A stretch of DNA of 64,000 nucleotides from Herbidospora daliensis. GTDB lineage: Bacteria > Actinomycetota > Actinomycetes > Streptosporangiales > Streptosporangiaceae. This document shows, piece after piece, positions 52,324-62,540 of the stretch; within the stretch, counting starts at the first letter, position 1; each line of letters starts with the position of its first letter. The stretch covers positions 923,691 to 987,690 of the forward strand of contig NZ_BBXF01000001.1 in the NCBI RefSeq assembly GCF_001570585.1, given 5' to 3'. The notes beneath the pieces were generated by a model. That model worked only from the letters and a program-made list of their open reading frames with translations. It was not told the DNA's origin and did no database searches. Both the position numbers and the translations under genes were made by a program.

Positions 52324-52550
52324 CCCTCGCCAACCGCCACCGCGTCCGCGTGACCTCATCCGGACCGACCGCCCGCACCGCGAGCACCCGCCGCACCACC
52401 GGCATCCCCGACGGCGCCCCGGCGGTCGTCCACGAATTCGCCGAGGACCTGCCCGCGGGCCCGGTCGCCAACGCCGCCCGCCAGGTGGTCGTGGCCGTGA
52501 CCGGCGGGTCGTGGCAGGTCGAGCCGTCGGGCGGGGTCAACGATGGCTGA
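52320..52550 (+). CDS. 76-aa protein inside the guanidine operon, unknown
   Basis: The ATG overlaps the stop of the binding-protein gene (ATGA) and its end overlaps the permease start by 8 bp, so it is firmly inside the operon. The N-terminal half is basic and Thr/Arg-rich (ANRHRVRVTSSGPTARTAS), the C-terminal half more hydrophobic (GPVANAARQVVVAVTGG). No signal peptide, metal motif or family is recognised. It might be a regulator of the transporter or an accessory to the hydrolase. Confidence 0.55.
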   Translation: MTLANRHRVRVTSSGPTARTASTRRTTGIPDGAPAVVHEFAEDLPAGPVANAARQVVVAVTGGSWQVEPSGGVNDG

Positions 52551-53379
52551 CACGACGCTGGTGAGCGTGGAGTCGCCTCCCGTCGAGCGGGCCGCCGCGC
52601 CGCGCGTGAAGCTGCTCAAGACCGGGGTCTCGCGCCGGACCGCCTGGCTGTTGCGGGTCGCCTCGGTCGTGGTGCCGTTCGTGCTCTGGTGGGCGGTCAG
52701 CGGTTCGGGGATCGTGCCCGACCGGTTCCTGCCGGCGCCGCCCGAGGTGTGGGCCGCGTTCACCGAGATGGCCGCCAGTGGCGACCTGCAGAGTGACCTG
52801 CTGGCCAGCCTCGGGCGGATCGGGGCCGGGTTCGCGCTGGCGGTGCTGATCTCGGTCCCGCTGGGGTTCCTGATGGGCACCGTCAGCTGGGCGCAGCCGC
52901 TGTTCGAGCCGATCATCGGGATCCTGCGGTACCTCCCGGCCTCGGCGTTCATCCCGTTGCTGATCATCTGGCTGGGTATCGGGGAGACGTCCAAGATCGC
53001 TCTGCTGGTGCTCGGGGTGGTGTTCTTCAACACCCTCATGACCGCCGACGTGGTCAGGCAGGTGCCGAGGAGGCTGCTCGACGTCTCGGCCACGCTCGGG
53101 GCCGGGCGGGCGCGCGTCGCCGCGCGGGTGGTGTTCCCGCACGCGCTGCCCGGCATCCTGGACGCCCTGCGCGTCAACGCCGCCGTCGCCTACAACCTCG
53201 TCGTCGTGGCCGAGCTGATCGCGGCGACCTCCGGCCTGGGCTACCGGATCACCCGGGCCCAGCGGTTCCTGCAGACCGACAAGATCTTCGCCATCCTCAT
53301 CGTCATCGGGCTCATCGGGCTGACCATCGACGTCACGCTGCGGGTCGTCCGGGCCCGGGTCGGCAGGTGGTCGGCGTGA
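52543..53379 (+). CDS. ABC transporter permease, SsuC/NrtB type
   Basis: 278 aa with six spans. The inner-membrane EAA loop lies near DVSATLGAGRARVAARVVFPHALPGILDALR, and LRYLPASAFIPLLIIWLGIGETSK is characteristic of the nitrate/sulfonate/taurine permease family. It forms the channel of the presumed guanidine importer. It overlaps the 76-aa gene before it and the ATPase gene after it (GTGA). Confidence 0.88.
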   Translation: MADTTLVSVESPPVERAAAPRVKLLKTGVSRRTAWLLRVASVVVPFVLWWAVSGSGIVPDRFLPAPPEVWAAFTEMAASGDLQSDLLASLGRIGAGFALAVLISVPLGFLMGTVSWAQPLFEPIIGILRYLPASAFIPLLIIWLGIGETSKIALLVLGVVFFNTLMTADVVRQVPRRLLDVSATLGAGRARVAARVVFPHALPGILDALRVNAAVAYNLVVVAELIAATSGLGYRITRAQRFLQTDKIFAILIVIGLIGLTIDVTLRVVRARVGRWSA

Positions 53380-54146
53380 GCCTGCGCTTCGAGGGCGTGT
53401 CGATGGCGTACACCCCCGGCGTCCCGGTGCTGGAGCACATCGACCTGGAGATCCCGCCCGGCGAGTTCGTCACGATCGTCGGGGCCAGCGGCTCGGGCAA
53501 GTCGACCCTGTTGTCGCTCGTCGCGGGCCTGACCAGAGCCACCGAGGGCCGGATCACGCTCGACGGGCGGCCCGTCGAGGGACCGGGACCCGACCGGGGC
53601 ATGGCCTTCCAGTCGCCCAGCCTCTACCCGTGGCGCACCGTCGAGAGGAACGTCGCGTTCGGCCTGGAGACGCGGGACATGTCGCGCCAGGCCAGGAAGG
53701 AGCGGGTCGCCTGGCTGCTCGACGAGGTCGGCCTCACCGAGCACGCCGCGAAACTGCCCGGCAGCCTCTCGGGCGGCCAGCAGCAGCGGGTCTCCATCGC
53801 GCGGGCGCTGGCCCGCTCCCCCAGGGTGCTGCTGCTCGACGAGCCGTTCGGGGCCCTGGACGTCCAGACCAAGGAGGACATGCAGCTGTTCATCCGCCGG
53901 ATCTGGCGCGATCTGGGCACCACGGTGGTCATGGTCACCCACGACGTCGAGGAGGCGGTGTTCCTCGGCCGGCGGGTGCTGGTGCTCGCCAGCGACCCCG
54001 GCCGGGTGGCCCGCGACCTGCGGGTGGAGCCGCCCGGCGAGGGCCTGGAGGTGAAGCGGACGGCCGCGTTCCTGGCGGTCCGGGCGCAGGTGGAGGACCT
54101 GGTCCGGCGCGAACACCGTGCCCACCTGGCAGCCGCGCACGCCTGA
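53376..54146 (+). CDS. ABC transporter ATP-binding protein, SsuB/NrtD type
   Basis: 256 aa from GTG 53376. Walker A is GASGSGKST, the Q-loop FQSPSLYPWRTV, the signature LSGGQQQRVSIARAL, and Walker B VLLLDEPFGALD with MVTHDVEEA following. It powers uptake by the permease. It is the last gene of the guanidine operon. Confidence 0.92.
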   Translation: MSLRFEGVSMAYTPGVPVLEHIDLEIPPGEFVTIVGASGSGKSTLLSLVAGLTRATEGRITLDGRPVEGPGPDRGMAFQSPSLYPWRTVERNVAFGLETRDMSRQARKERVAWLLDEVGLTEHAAKLPGSLSGGQQQRVSIARALARSPRVLLLDEPFGALDVQTKEDMQLFIRRIWRDLGTTVVMVTHDVEEAVFLGRRVLVLASDPGRVARDLRVEPPGEGLEVKRTAAFLAVRAQVEDLVRREHRAHLAAAHA

Positions 54147-54193
54147 GGCGTTATGTTCGTCGGTGGCATCACCGTTATCGAAGGGATATCGCT

Positions 54194-54622
54194 ATGGCGA
54201 CCACTCGTACCGCGACGACCCAGTGGAAGGGCGCGCTCCTCGACGGCTCCGGCTCGGTGTCGCTGGACACGTCCGGCGTCGGCACGTTCGACGTCAGCTG
54301 GCCATCGCGCGCCGAGGCGGCCAACGGTAAGACCAGCCCCGAAGAGCTCATCGCGGCCGCGCACTCCTCGTGCTTCTCGATGGCCCTGTCGCACGGCCTC
54401 GCCCAGGCGGGCACCCCGCCGCAGACGGTCGAGACCAAGGCCGACGTGACCTTCCAGCCCGGCCAGGGCATCACCGGCATCGTCCTGTCGGTCAAGGCCC
54501 AGGTCCCCGGCATCACCGCCGAGGAGTTCCAGACCGCCGCCGAGAACGCCAAGGCCAACTGCCCGGTCAGCAAGGCCCTCACCGGCACCGAGATCACCCT
54601 GAACGCCGAGCTCCTCAGCTAG
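54194..54622 (+). CDS. OsmC/Ohr-family peroxiredoxin
   Basis: 142 aa. The two redox-active cysteines are in AAHSSCFSMALSHGL and KANCPVSKALTG, the OsmC arrangement. It reduces organic hydroperoxides with a thiol reductant in the cytoplasm. ATG 54194 has GAAGGG 8 nt upstream. A clear terminator follows. It is 47 bp beyond the guanidine operon and probably separate. Confidence 0.9.
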   Translation: MATTRTATTQWKGALLDGSGSVSLDTSGVGTFDVSWPSRAEAANGKTSPEELIAAAHSSCFSMALSHGLAQAGTPPQTVETKADVTFQPGQGITGIVLSVKAQVPGITAEEFQTAAENAKANCPVSKALTGTEITLNAELLS

Positions 54623-54633
54623 ACGTTCCGTCG

Positions 54634-54664
54634 AAGGCCCCCGTCCACCAGGCGGGGGCTTTCT
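54634..54664 (+). terminator. Terminator after the OsmC gene
   Basis: AAGGCCCCCG pairs with CGGGGGCTTT around a short loop (one wobble), followed by TCTTCTTT. A typical intrinsic terminator 11 bp past the stop. Confidence 0.75.
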
Positions 54665-54767
54665 TCTTTCCGTTACGGCTCCGCCTGCCCCGGCCCCGCC
54701 CGCCGCCTCCGCAACGCGCCGCACCCGGCGCTGACCACCCGCTCCCGCACCGCGCCGCGACGCCGGA

Positions 54768-55214
54768 TCACCAGAACCGGAACCGCAGGATCTGGCCTGC
54801 CACGTCGTGCCCGGCGAACTCGGACCGCAGCGCCTCCCGCAGCGACCACCGGTCGACCCGGACGTTCCATTCGGCCCCGGCCCTGCCGAGATCGAACTCC
54901 GCGTAGGTCTCGTTCTCGTAGTGGAGGGTGTAGGCCGTGACCCGGCCCGAGGCGAGGTGCAGACGCCCGGTCCAGCTGCGCTCGGCGGGTTCTCCCGGGT
55001 CCTGGTCCCAGAGTTCCCACCGCAGGTAGAAGGGACCAGGACCGTATTCGAGGAACAGCAGGCCGTTTCGCCCGGGGGTCAGCCAGTCGGGCCCGACGTC
55101 GTGCCGCCGCTCGATGTCCCACACGCCGGGTTCGCCGGGGCCCGCGCCGATGTCGGTCACCCCGTAGAGGTGGTCGAGCGGGACGACGTCGGATAACCCG
55201 GCGAGCAGTCTCAT
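54768..55214 (-). CDS. Hypothetical protein coupled to DNA ligase
   Basis: 148 aa from ATG 55214, which overlaps the ligase stop by ATGA. The sequence has RHDVGPDWLTPGRNGLLFLEYGPGPFYLRWELWDQD and a terminal EFAGHDVAGQILRFRFW; beta-rich and Trp-rich, no family recognised. Being last in the RibD-ligase run, it may serve the same process. Confidence 0.65.
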   Translation of the reverse strand: MRLLAGLSDVVPLDHLYGVTDIGAGPGEPGVWDIERRHDVGPDWLTPGRNGLLFLEYGPGPFYLRWELWDQDPGEPAERSWTGRLHLASGRVTAYTLHYENETYAEFDLGRAGAEWNVRVDRWSLREALRSEFAGHDVAGQILRFRFW

Positions 55215-56299
55215 CGGGCCAGGATGTCGTCGAGGTTGTAGGCCACCGGCACGTCGAGCTGCTCGTAGGTGCACGACTCGGGGGTGCGGTCGGTGCGCCA
55301 GCGGCGGAACTGCGCAGTGTGCCGGAAGCGCGCCCCCTCCATGTGGTCGTAGGCGACCTCGATGACCAGCTCGGGTTTCAGGGGGATGAACGACAGGTCC
55401 TTCTTGGCGTTCCACCGTGAGACCGCGCCGGGCAGCCGCTGCCCTTCGGGCCCGCCGCCGACCCCGGCCCCCGCCCAGGCGGCCCACTCGCCCCAGGGGT
55501 GTTCGGCGGGGTCGTCGACCTTGTAGGGGGCGAGCTCGGCCACCAGCTCCTCGCGGCGCTTCATCGGGAACGACGCCGACACGCCCACGTGATGGAGTTT
55601 GCCGTCGTCGCCGTAGAGGCCGAGCAGCAGCGAGCCCACGATCGGGCCCGACTTGTGCTCGCGGTATCCGGCCACCACGACGTCGCAGGTGCGTTCGTGC
55701 TTGACCTTGAACATCACCCGTTTGTCGGGCTCGTAGGGCAGCCCGCCGGGTTTCACGATGATGCCGTCGAGCCCGGCGCCCTCGAACATCTCGAACCATT
55801 CGAGCGCCTGCTCGTGGTTGGTCGTGATCGGCGTGAGCCGGATCGAGTCGCCGGCCTTGGCGGTCGCCTCGACGAGCAGCCGCCGCCGCTCGGAGAACGG
55901 GCGGTCCATCAGGTTCTCGTCGCCCAGGGCGAGCAGGTCGAAGGCGATGAACGAGGCGGGCGTCGACTCCGACAGCAGCTTCACCCGGGAGGCGGCCGGG
56001 TGGATGCGCTGCTGCAACTGGTCGAAGTCGAGCGCCGGACCCCGGGTGACCACGATCTCGCCGTCGAGCACGCACCGCTCGGGCAGCTCGCGCTTGACCG
56101 CCTCGATGACCTCGGGGAAGTAGCGGGTGAACGGCCGCTCGTTGCGGCTGCCGAGGAAGACGTCGTCGCCGTCGCGGAACACGATGCAGCGGAAGCCGTC
56201 CCATTTCGGCTCGTAGAACAGGGTGCCGTCCTGCTCCGGCATCTTCTTGACCGCCTTGGCCAGCATGGGCGAGACGGGCGGTTGTACGGGCAGGGTCAT
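55211..56299 (-). CDS. ATP-dependent DNA ligase, LigC-like
   Basis: 362 aa. The nucleotidyltransferase lysine is in EPKWDGFR (Lys32), with DGEIVV, FIAFDLLALG, DGIIVK and FKVKHERTCDVVVAGYR as motifs III to V, and a C-terminal OB fold. It seals nicks with ATP and belongs to the actinobacterial LigC/LigD-ligase group of repair ligases. No Ku gene is in the window; a separate polymerase domain is encoded at 59781. ATG at 56299 overlaps the reductase stop by ATGA. Confidence 0.9.
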   Translation of the reverse strand: MTLPVQPPVSPMLAKAVKKMPEQDGTLFYEPKWDGFRCIVFRDGDDVFLGSRNERPFTRYFPEVIEAVKRELPERCVLDGEIVVTRGPALDFDQLQQRIHPAASRVKLLSESTPASFIAFDLLALGDENLMDRPFSERRRLLVEATAKAGDSIRLTPITTNHEQALEWFEMFEGAGLDGIIVKPGGLPYEPDKRVMFKVKHERTCDVVVAGYREHKSGPIVGSLLLGLYGDDGKLHHVGVSASFPMKRREELVAELAPYKVDDPAEHPWGEWAAWAGAGVGGGPEGQRLPGAVSRWNAKKDLSFIPLKPELVIEVAYDHMEGARFRHTAQFRRWRTDRTPESCTYEQLDVPVAYNLDDILAR

Positions 56300-57030
56300 G
56301 ACCCCTCCTCCGATCGGTCCCGGACATAGCGGCAGAACAGCGAGCCCTCCTCCTCGAGCACCCGGGCCAGCGTGAACCGGGCGTGGGAGGCGGTGCCGTT
56401 GAGCACGCGGGCGGCGTCGCCGCCGATCATCAGGGGGGAGACGGTCAGGCACAGCTCGTCGACGAGGGAGGCCGCCGCCAGGTGGGCGTTGAGCCGCGGG
56501 CCGCCCTCGCACAGGATGCGCCCGAGGCTCCGGGCGCGCAGCGCGGCGACCGCCTCGGCCAGGTCGACGCGCTGCTCCCCGGCCACGATCACGTCGGCGT
56601 GGCGGGCCGCCTCGGCTCTGCGGTCGGCGGGGGCCGACTCGGTGGTGATCACGATGGTGCGCGACTCGGGGGCGCACTCGGTGAACAGGGCCCCGCCGAG
56701 GTCGAGGTCGATCTTGCGGGTGATCACGGCCACCGGCGGCGCGGCCGGACGCCCCTCGCGCAGCGGACGCCACGCGTCGCGGGGCTTGGAGGGCCCGTAG
56801 CCCTCGATGCGGACGGTCGCCCCGCCCGCCAGCACCACGTCGGCCAGGCCGCGCAGCACCATGAAAACCCGCCGGTCGCCCGGCGAGGACAGCCCCTTGG
56901 ACAGGCCCTTCAGCCAGGCGCCGCCGTCGGCGCTGGCCACCATGTTGAGGCGCAGCCACTCGGCCTGAGGGTAGGCGTAGACCGACGGGAGGTCGGGGTC
57001 GTCGGCCGGCTCGGGATGTATCTGGCGCAC
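56296..57030 (-). CDS. RibD C-terminal-type pyrimidine reductase
   Basis: 244 aa with the dihydrofolate-reductase-like fold of RibD reductases: WLRLNMVASADGGAWLKGLSKGLSS, VMVLRGLADVVLAGGATVRIEGYGP-like segments, and ILCEGGPRLNAHLAAASLVDELCLTVSPLMIGG. It binds NADPH, and in riboflavin synthesis the family reduces the pyrimidine intermediate; stand-alone members are of uncertain role. It is the first gene of the ligase run. Confidence 0.82.
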   Translation of the reverse strand: MRQIHPEPADDPDLPSVYAYPQAEWLRLNMVASADGGAWLKGLSKGLSSPGDRRVFMVLRGLADVVLAGGATVRIEGYGPSKPRDAWRPLREGRPAAPPVAVITRKIDLDLGGALFTECAPESRTIVITTESAPADRRAEAARHADVIVAGEQRVDLAEAVAALRARSLGRILCEGGPRLNAHLAAASLVDELCLTVSPLMIGGDAARVLNGTASHARFTLARVLEEEGSLFCRYVRDRSEEGS

Positions 57031-57115
57031 GACCCCACCCTGTCACAGCGGTCCGACAACTAGGGAGGACCTCCCGGGGAGTAACGGTTTGATGTCAAGC
57101 GGTCGCCGATTGTCA

Positions 57116-57136
57116 GGTTCGGTGTTGGATCGAACC
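57116..57136. promoter_or_regulatory. Inverted repeat upstream of the small membrane protein gene
   Basis: GGTTCG-N9-CGAACC has perfect 6-bp arms and ends 2 bp before the ATG at 57139. It could be an operator or a hairpin that hides the start of translation. A TTGGAT hexamer inside it suggests a leaderless start. Confidence 0.35.
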
Positions 57137-57138
57137 AG

Positions 57139-57557
57139 ATGTGGTCGGAGGGGGTTTTCGTGCCGCTTGTCGTGTTGATCGTGTGGGTGATCGCCGCATC
57201 CATCGGGGTCTACCTGCTCTACCTGTGGTTACGCGGTGGAGGCCTGCGTCAGCAGGCCACCAAGGTGACCCGGTTCCCCAAGGCGCTGATCTTCAGCCAT
57301 CCGCTGCTGGCGGTGACCGGGCTGGCGTTGTGGGCGGCCTTTATGGTCACCCGGATCAGCGCCTACGCGTGGGGCTCGTTCGGCGCCTTGTGCCTGGTGG
57401 CGCTGCTGGGGTTCGTGATGTTCACCCGCTGGCTCGGCGGCGGCAGGCACGCGCGCGGGGCCGAGCACCGGTTCCCGGTGGTGGCGGTGGGGCTCCACGG
57501 GCTCGCGGGGGTGAGCACGTTCGTGCTGGTGCTGCTGACGGCGACCGAGCTGACCCG

Positions 57558-57561
<4 letters not shown>
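57139..57561 (+). CDS. Small membrane protein, four spans
   Basis: 140 aa. Four hydrophobic segments are seen: FVPLVVLIVWVIAASIGVYLLYLW, HPLLAVTGLALWAAFMV, FGALCLVALLGFVMF and LHGLAGVSTFVLVLLTA, joined by short charged loops. No family is recognised with confidence. It is convergent with glgX, overlapping by 4 bp. The inverted repeat before it suggests that it is regulated. Confidence 0.7.
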
Positions 57562-59678
<2,117 letters not shown>

Positions 59679-59780
59679 GCAGGTCCCATTCTCGCTTCCC
59701 GGGATTTTCCCTACCCGTTCATCCGATTTAACACAGGTAGGAGCCCAGCCCGAAAGGAGCGGGGAAGGCACAAGAACGGA

Positions 59781-60776
59781 TCATCGGTCGCGGTCCTTCG
59801 AGGGCTGCACCCGCTTGGGCTCCCCGGGCATCTTCGGGTAGTTGGGCGGATAGGGCAGGTCGCCCCGCCCGTCCTTCTCGTAGACCTCCAGGAGGCCCGT
59901 CAGGTCGCAGGCCACCTCGTCGATGCTTTCGTGCGGGTCGCCGATCTCGGCGAACCGGGCCGGCATGGTGCGGAGCGTGAAGTCGGCCGGGTCGCACGAC
60001 TCCAGTTCCTCCCACGTCACCGGGGCCGAGACCTGCCCGTCGGGCCGGGCCCGCACCGAGTATGCCGCCACGACGGTCCGGTCGAGGGCGTTCTGGTTGA
60101 AGTCGATGAAGACGCGCTCGCCGCGCTCCTCCTTCCACCAGGCCGTGGTCGCCAGGTCGGGGACCCGTTTCTCGACCTCCCGGGCGAACCCGATGCCGGC
60201 GTATCTGACCTCGGTGAACGTCCAGCGGGGCTGGAGGCGGACCGAGATGTGGATGCCCCGGTTCCCGGACGTCTTCGGGAAGCCGACCAGGCCCAGGTCG
60301 GCCAGCACCTCGCGGGCGGTGAAGGCGACCCGGCGGGCCTCGTCGAAGCCGGTGCCGGGCTGCGGGTCGATGTCGATGCGCAGTTCGTCGGGGTGGTGGA
60401 GGTCGGGCACCCGGGCCGCCCACGGGTGGAAGTCGATCGTGCCCAGGTTGGCGCACCAGGCGATGCCGGCCACCTCGGTCGGCCGGAACGCGTCGGCGGT
60501 GCGGCCGCTCGGGAAGCGCACCTCGGCGGTCTCCAGCCAGTCGGGGTGCTTGGGCATGCGCTTCTGGTAGATCGCGTCGGTCTGCACCCCGTCGGGGTGC
60601 CTCTTGATGTACGTCGGCCGGTCGCGCACCGCCCGCATGATGCCGTCGCCGACGCTCAGGTAGTACTCGACGAGCTCGCGCTTGGTCGCGCCGATGCCCG
60701 GGAAGTAGACCTTGTCGGGATTGGTGACCTTGACGGTCCGTTCCCCGGCCTCGATTTCGATGAACGGCGAAGGCAT
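59781..60776 (-). CDS. LigD-type NHEJ polymerase/primase domain protein
   Basis: 331 aa, a stand-alone polymerase domain. VYFPGIGATKRELVEYYLSV, FHPWAARV and ELRIDIDPQPGTGFDEA (catalytic Asp pair) with VFIDFNQNALDRTV are the AEP-superfamily signatures of LigD. It fills and extends DNA ends during end joining, preferring ribonucleotides. In this organism the polymerase and ligase activities are apparently on separate proteins, at least here. It is divergent from msrB. Confidence 0.88.
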   Translation of the reverse strand: MPSPFIEIEAGERTVKVTNPDKVYFPGIGATKRELVEYYLSVGDGIMRAVRDRPTYIKRHPDGVQTDAIYQKRMPKHPDWLETAEVRFPSGRTADAFRPTEVAGIAWCANLGTIDFHPWAARVPDLHHPDELRIDIDPQPGTGFDEARRVAFTAREVLADLGLVGFPKTSGNRGIHISVRLQPRWTFTEVRYAGIGFAREVEKRVPDLATTAWWKEERGERVFIDFNQNALDRTVVAAYSVRARPDGQVSAPVTWEELESCDPADFTLRTMPARFAEIGDPHESIDEVACDLTGLLEVYEKDGRGDLPYPPNYPKMPGEPKRVQPSKDRDR

Positions 60777-60795
60777 GTTCGAACCCTACCCATCG

Positions 60796-60821
60796 GGAAG
60801 GTTCCACCCCCCGAGTGGGTT
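60796..60821 (+). promoter_or_regulatory. SigR-like promoter for msrB
   Basis: GGAAG (60796-60800), 18 nt, GTTG from 60819: one base off the GGAAT-N18-GTT consensus. The start would be near 60828, leaving a leader of about 32 nt. Methionine sulfoxide reductases are known members of the SigR regulon. Confidence 0.45.
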
Positions 60822-60860
60822 GGATCAGGTGGAATCCCGTCCAGAAAAGGCTGGTGGCTG

Positions 60861-61271
60861 ATGAACAAGGTCATGAAGACGGACGCCGAGTGGCGCGCCC
60901 AGCTCAGCCCCGAGGAGTACCGGGTGCTCCGCCAGGCCGGCACCGAGCGGCCCTTCACCGGGGAGTACGTCGACACCAAGACCGAGGGCGTCTACTCCTG
61001 CCGCGCCTGCGGCGCGGAGCTGTTCACCTCGGACGCCAAGTTCGAGTCGCACTGCGGCTGGCCCTCGTTCTACGAGCCCAGCGCGGGCGACCACGTGACC
61101 CTGATCGAGGACCGCAGCCTCGGCATGGTGCGGGTCGAGGTGCGCTGCGCCTCGTGCGACTCCCACCTGGGCCACGTCTTCCACGGTGAGGGCTACCCGA
61201 CCCCCACCGACGACCGCTACTGCATCAACTCCGTCGCGATCTCGCTCAGGACTTCGGCTTCGGATAAGTGA
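60861..61271 (+). CDS. msrB: Peptide-methionine (R)-S-oxide reductase
   Basis: 136 aa. RPFTGEYVDTKTEGVYSCRACG, HCGWPSFYEP and VRCASCDSHLGHVFHGEG give the zinc cysteines (two CxxC pairs), and RYCINSVAI the catalytic Cys. It repairs oxidised methionine in proteins using thioredoxin. The ATG at 60861 is chosen over one at 60873 because the extra residues fit the family; AAAGG lies about 10 nt upstream. A SigR-like promoter precedes it. Confidence 0.93.
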   Translation: MNKVMKTDAEWRAQLSPEEYRVLRQAGTERPFTGEYVDTKTEGVYSCRACGAELFTSDAKFESHCGWPSFYEPSAGDHVTLIEDRSLGMVRVEVRCASCDSHLGHVFHGEGYPTPTDDRYCINSVAISLRTSASDK

Positions 61272-61809
61272 CCCGGCAGTCGTCCTTCGGGCCGAGCACG
61301 TTGGCCAGCACCGGGTTGCCGTTGCCCCCGGTGCGGGCCTGCACGAACACCACCCGCTTCTTGACGCCGAGCTCCGCCAGATACTGCATCCCGCGCTCGC
61401 AGAGCCGCAGGGACGCCGGGGAGTTGTCGGACGATTCAGGTAAGTCGGTGTAGATGCGCAGGTAGGTGCCGGTGGTGCGGATGTCGGTGATGTGGCCGTG
61501 GGTCGCGTCGTCCCAGCGGTCGTCGAAGTAGGCGAGCGCGTCCTTGTCGGAGTACTTCGACTCCTTGCGCTTCGCCTTCTTCTCCTCCTTCTCGGCCGGC
61601 GGCGGGGCCTGCGCCGCCGGGGCGACCGCCGCCGTCGTGGGCTCCTCGATCGAGGCGGTGCGTATGGGGGCCTGTTCGCCCCGCGCCGCCAGGAGAGGCA
61701 CCACGACGGCCGTCACGCCGAGCCCCAGGCACGAGACCCCGACGACCACTTCGGCGGTCCGAGATCGCGACCTGCGGCGTTTCCCCGTGGATCGTGCCAT
61801 TTTCATCAT
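61246..61809 (-). CDS. Hypothetical single-span membrane protein
   Basis: 187 aa. A basic N-terminus (ARSTGKRRRSRSR) is followed by one span (VVVGVSCLGLGVTAVVVPLLA), a Pro/Ala and Lys/Glu-rich linker, then an extracellular domain of about 90 residues with two cysteines (RLCERGMQYLAELG and DDCRVTYPKP). No family is known to me. Three ATGs lie close together (61809, 61806, 61800) and none has a clear ribosome site. It overlaps msrB convergently by 26 bp. Confidence 0.65.
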   Translation of the reverse strand: MMKMARSTGKRRRSRSRTAEVVVGVSCLGLGVTAVVVPLLAARGEQAPIRTASIEEPTTAAVAPAAQAPPPAEKEEKKAKRKESKYSDKDALAYFDDRWDDATHGHITDIRTTGTYLRIYTDLPESSDNSPASLRLCERGMQYLAELGVKKRVVFVQARTGGNGNPVLANVLGPKDDCRVTYPKPKS

Positions 61810-61838
61810 TTGCCCACGAGTATGCCAAGAACTGGGGC

Positions 61839-62540
61839 TTACGGCAGGGCGTTGACGAGTTCGGTGACCGGTTTGCGGCTGCCCGTGTAGAAGGGGATCT
61901 CCACCCGGGTGTGCTCACGGGCCTTGGCGCCGCGCAGGTGACGCATCAGGTCGACGATGCGGTGCAGCTCGTCGGCCTCGAAGGCGAGCATCCACTCGTA
62001 GTCGTTCAGCGCGAAGCAGGCGACCGTGTTGGCGCGCACGTCGGGGTAGTCGCGGGCCATCTGGCCGTGCTCGGCCAGCATCGCCCGGCGCTCGGCGTCG
62101 TCGAGCAGATACCACTCCAGCGACCGCACGAACGGGTAGACGCACACGAAGCCGCGCGGCTCCTCCTCGGCCAGGAACGCCGGGATGTGGGACTTGTTGA
62201 ACTCGGCCGGGCGGTGCAGCGCCATCGCCGACCAGACCGGCTCGCTGGCCCGCCCGAGGGCGGTGCGCCGGAACCGGGCGTAGACCTCCTGGAGGTCTTC
62301 GGGGGTCGGGGCGTGCCACCAGAACATGAAGTCGGCGTCGGCGCGGAACCCGGCCACGTCGTAGGCGCCGCGGGTCACCACGTCTTTCTGCCCGAGCTGC
62401 TCGAAGAGCTCGGCCACCTCCTCGGCCACGGCGTCGCGTTCGGCCGGGAGGCCCTCGCGCAGCCGGAAGACCGACCACATGGTGTAGCGGATCACGTTGT
62501 TGAGGTCACGCGCCTTGAGCCGCGGGGTGCCGTCCGTCAT
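61839..62540 (-). CDS. hemQ: Coproheme decarboxylase / haem synthase HemQ
   Basis: 233 aa, chlorite-dismutase fold. [15 protein letters not shown] at the N-terminus, [18 protein letters not shown], and [25 protein letters not shown] identify the actinobacterial HemQ. It decarboxylates coprohaem to protohaem with hydrogen peroxide in the last step of the coproporphyrin-dependent pathway. It overlaps the preceding hemG by 35 bp. Confidence 0.92.
   Translation of the reverse strand: MTDGTPRLKARDLNNVIRYTMWSVFRLREGLPAERDAVAEEVAELFEQLGQKDVVTRGAYDVAGFRADADFMFWWHAPTPEDLQEVYARFRRTALGRASEPVWSAMALHRPAEFNKSHIPAFLAEEEPRGFVCVYPFVRSLEWYLLDDAERRAMLAEHGQMARDYPDVRANTVACFALNDYEWMLAFEADELHRIVDLMRHLRGAKAREHTRVEIPFYTGSRKPVTELVNALP

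Noticed and set aside
54673-55122. A minus-strand ORF of 149 aa overlapping the hypothetical gene after the ligase.
   Set aside because: It is Arg-rich shadow in another frame; the 148-aa frame with an ATGA overlap to the ligase gene is preferred.
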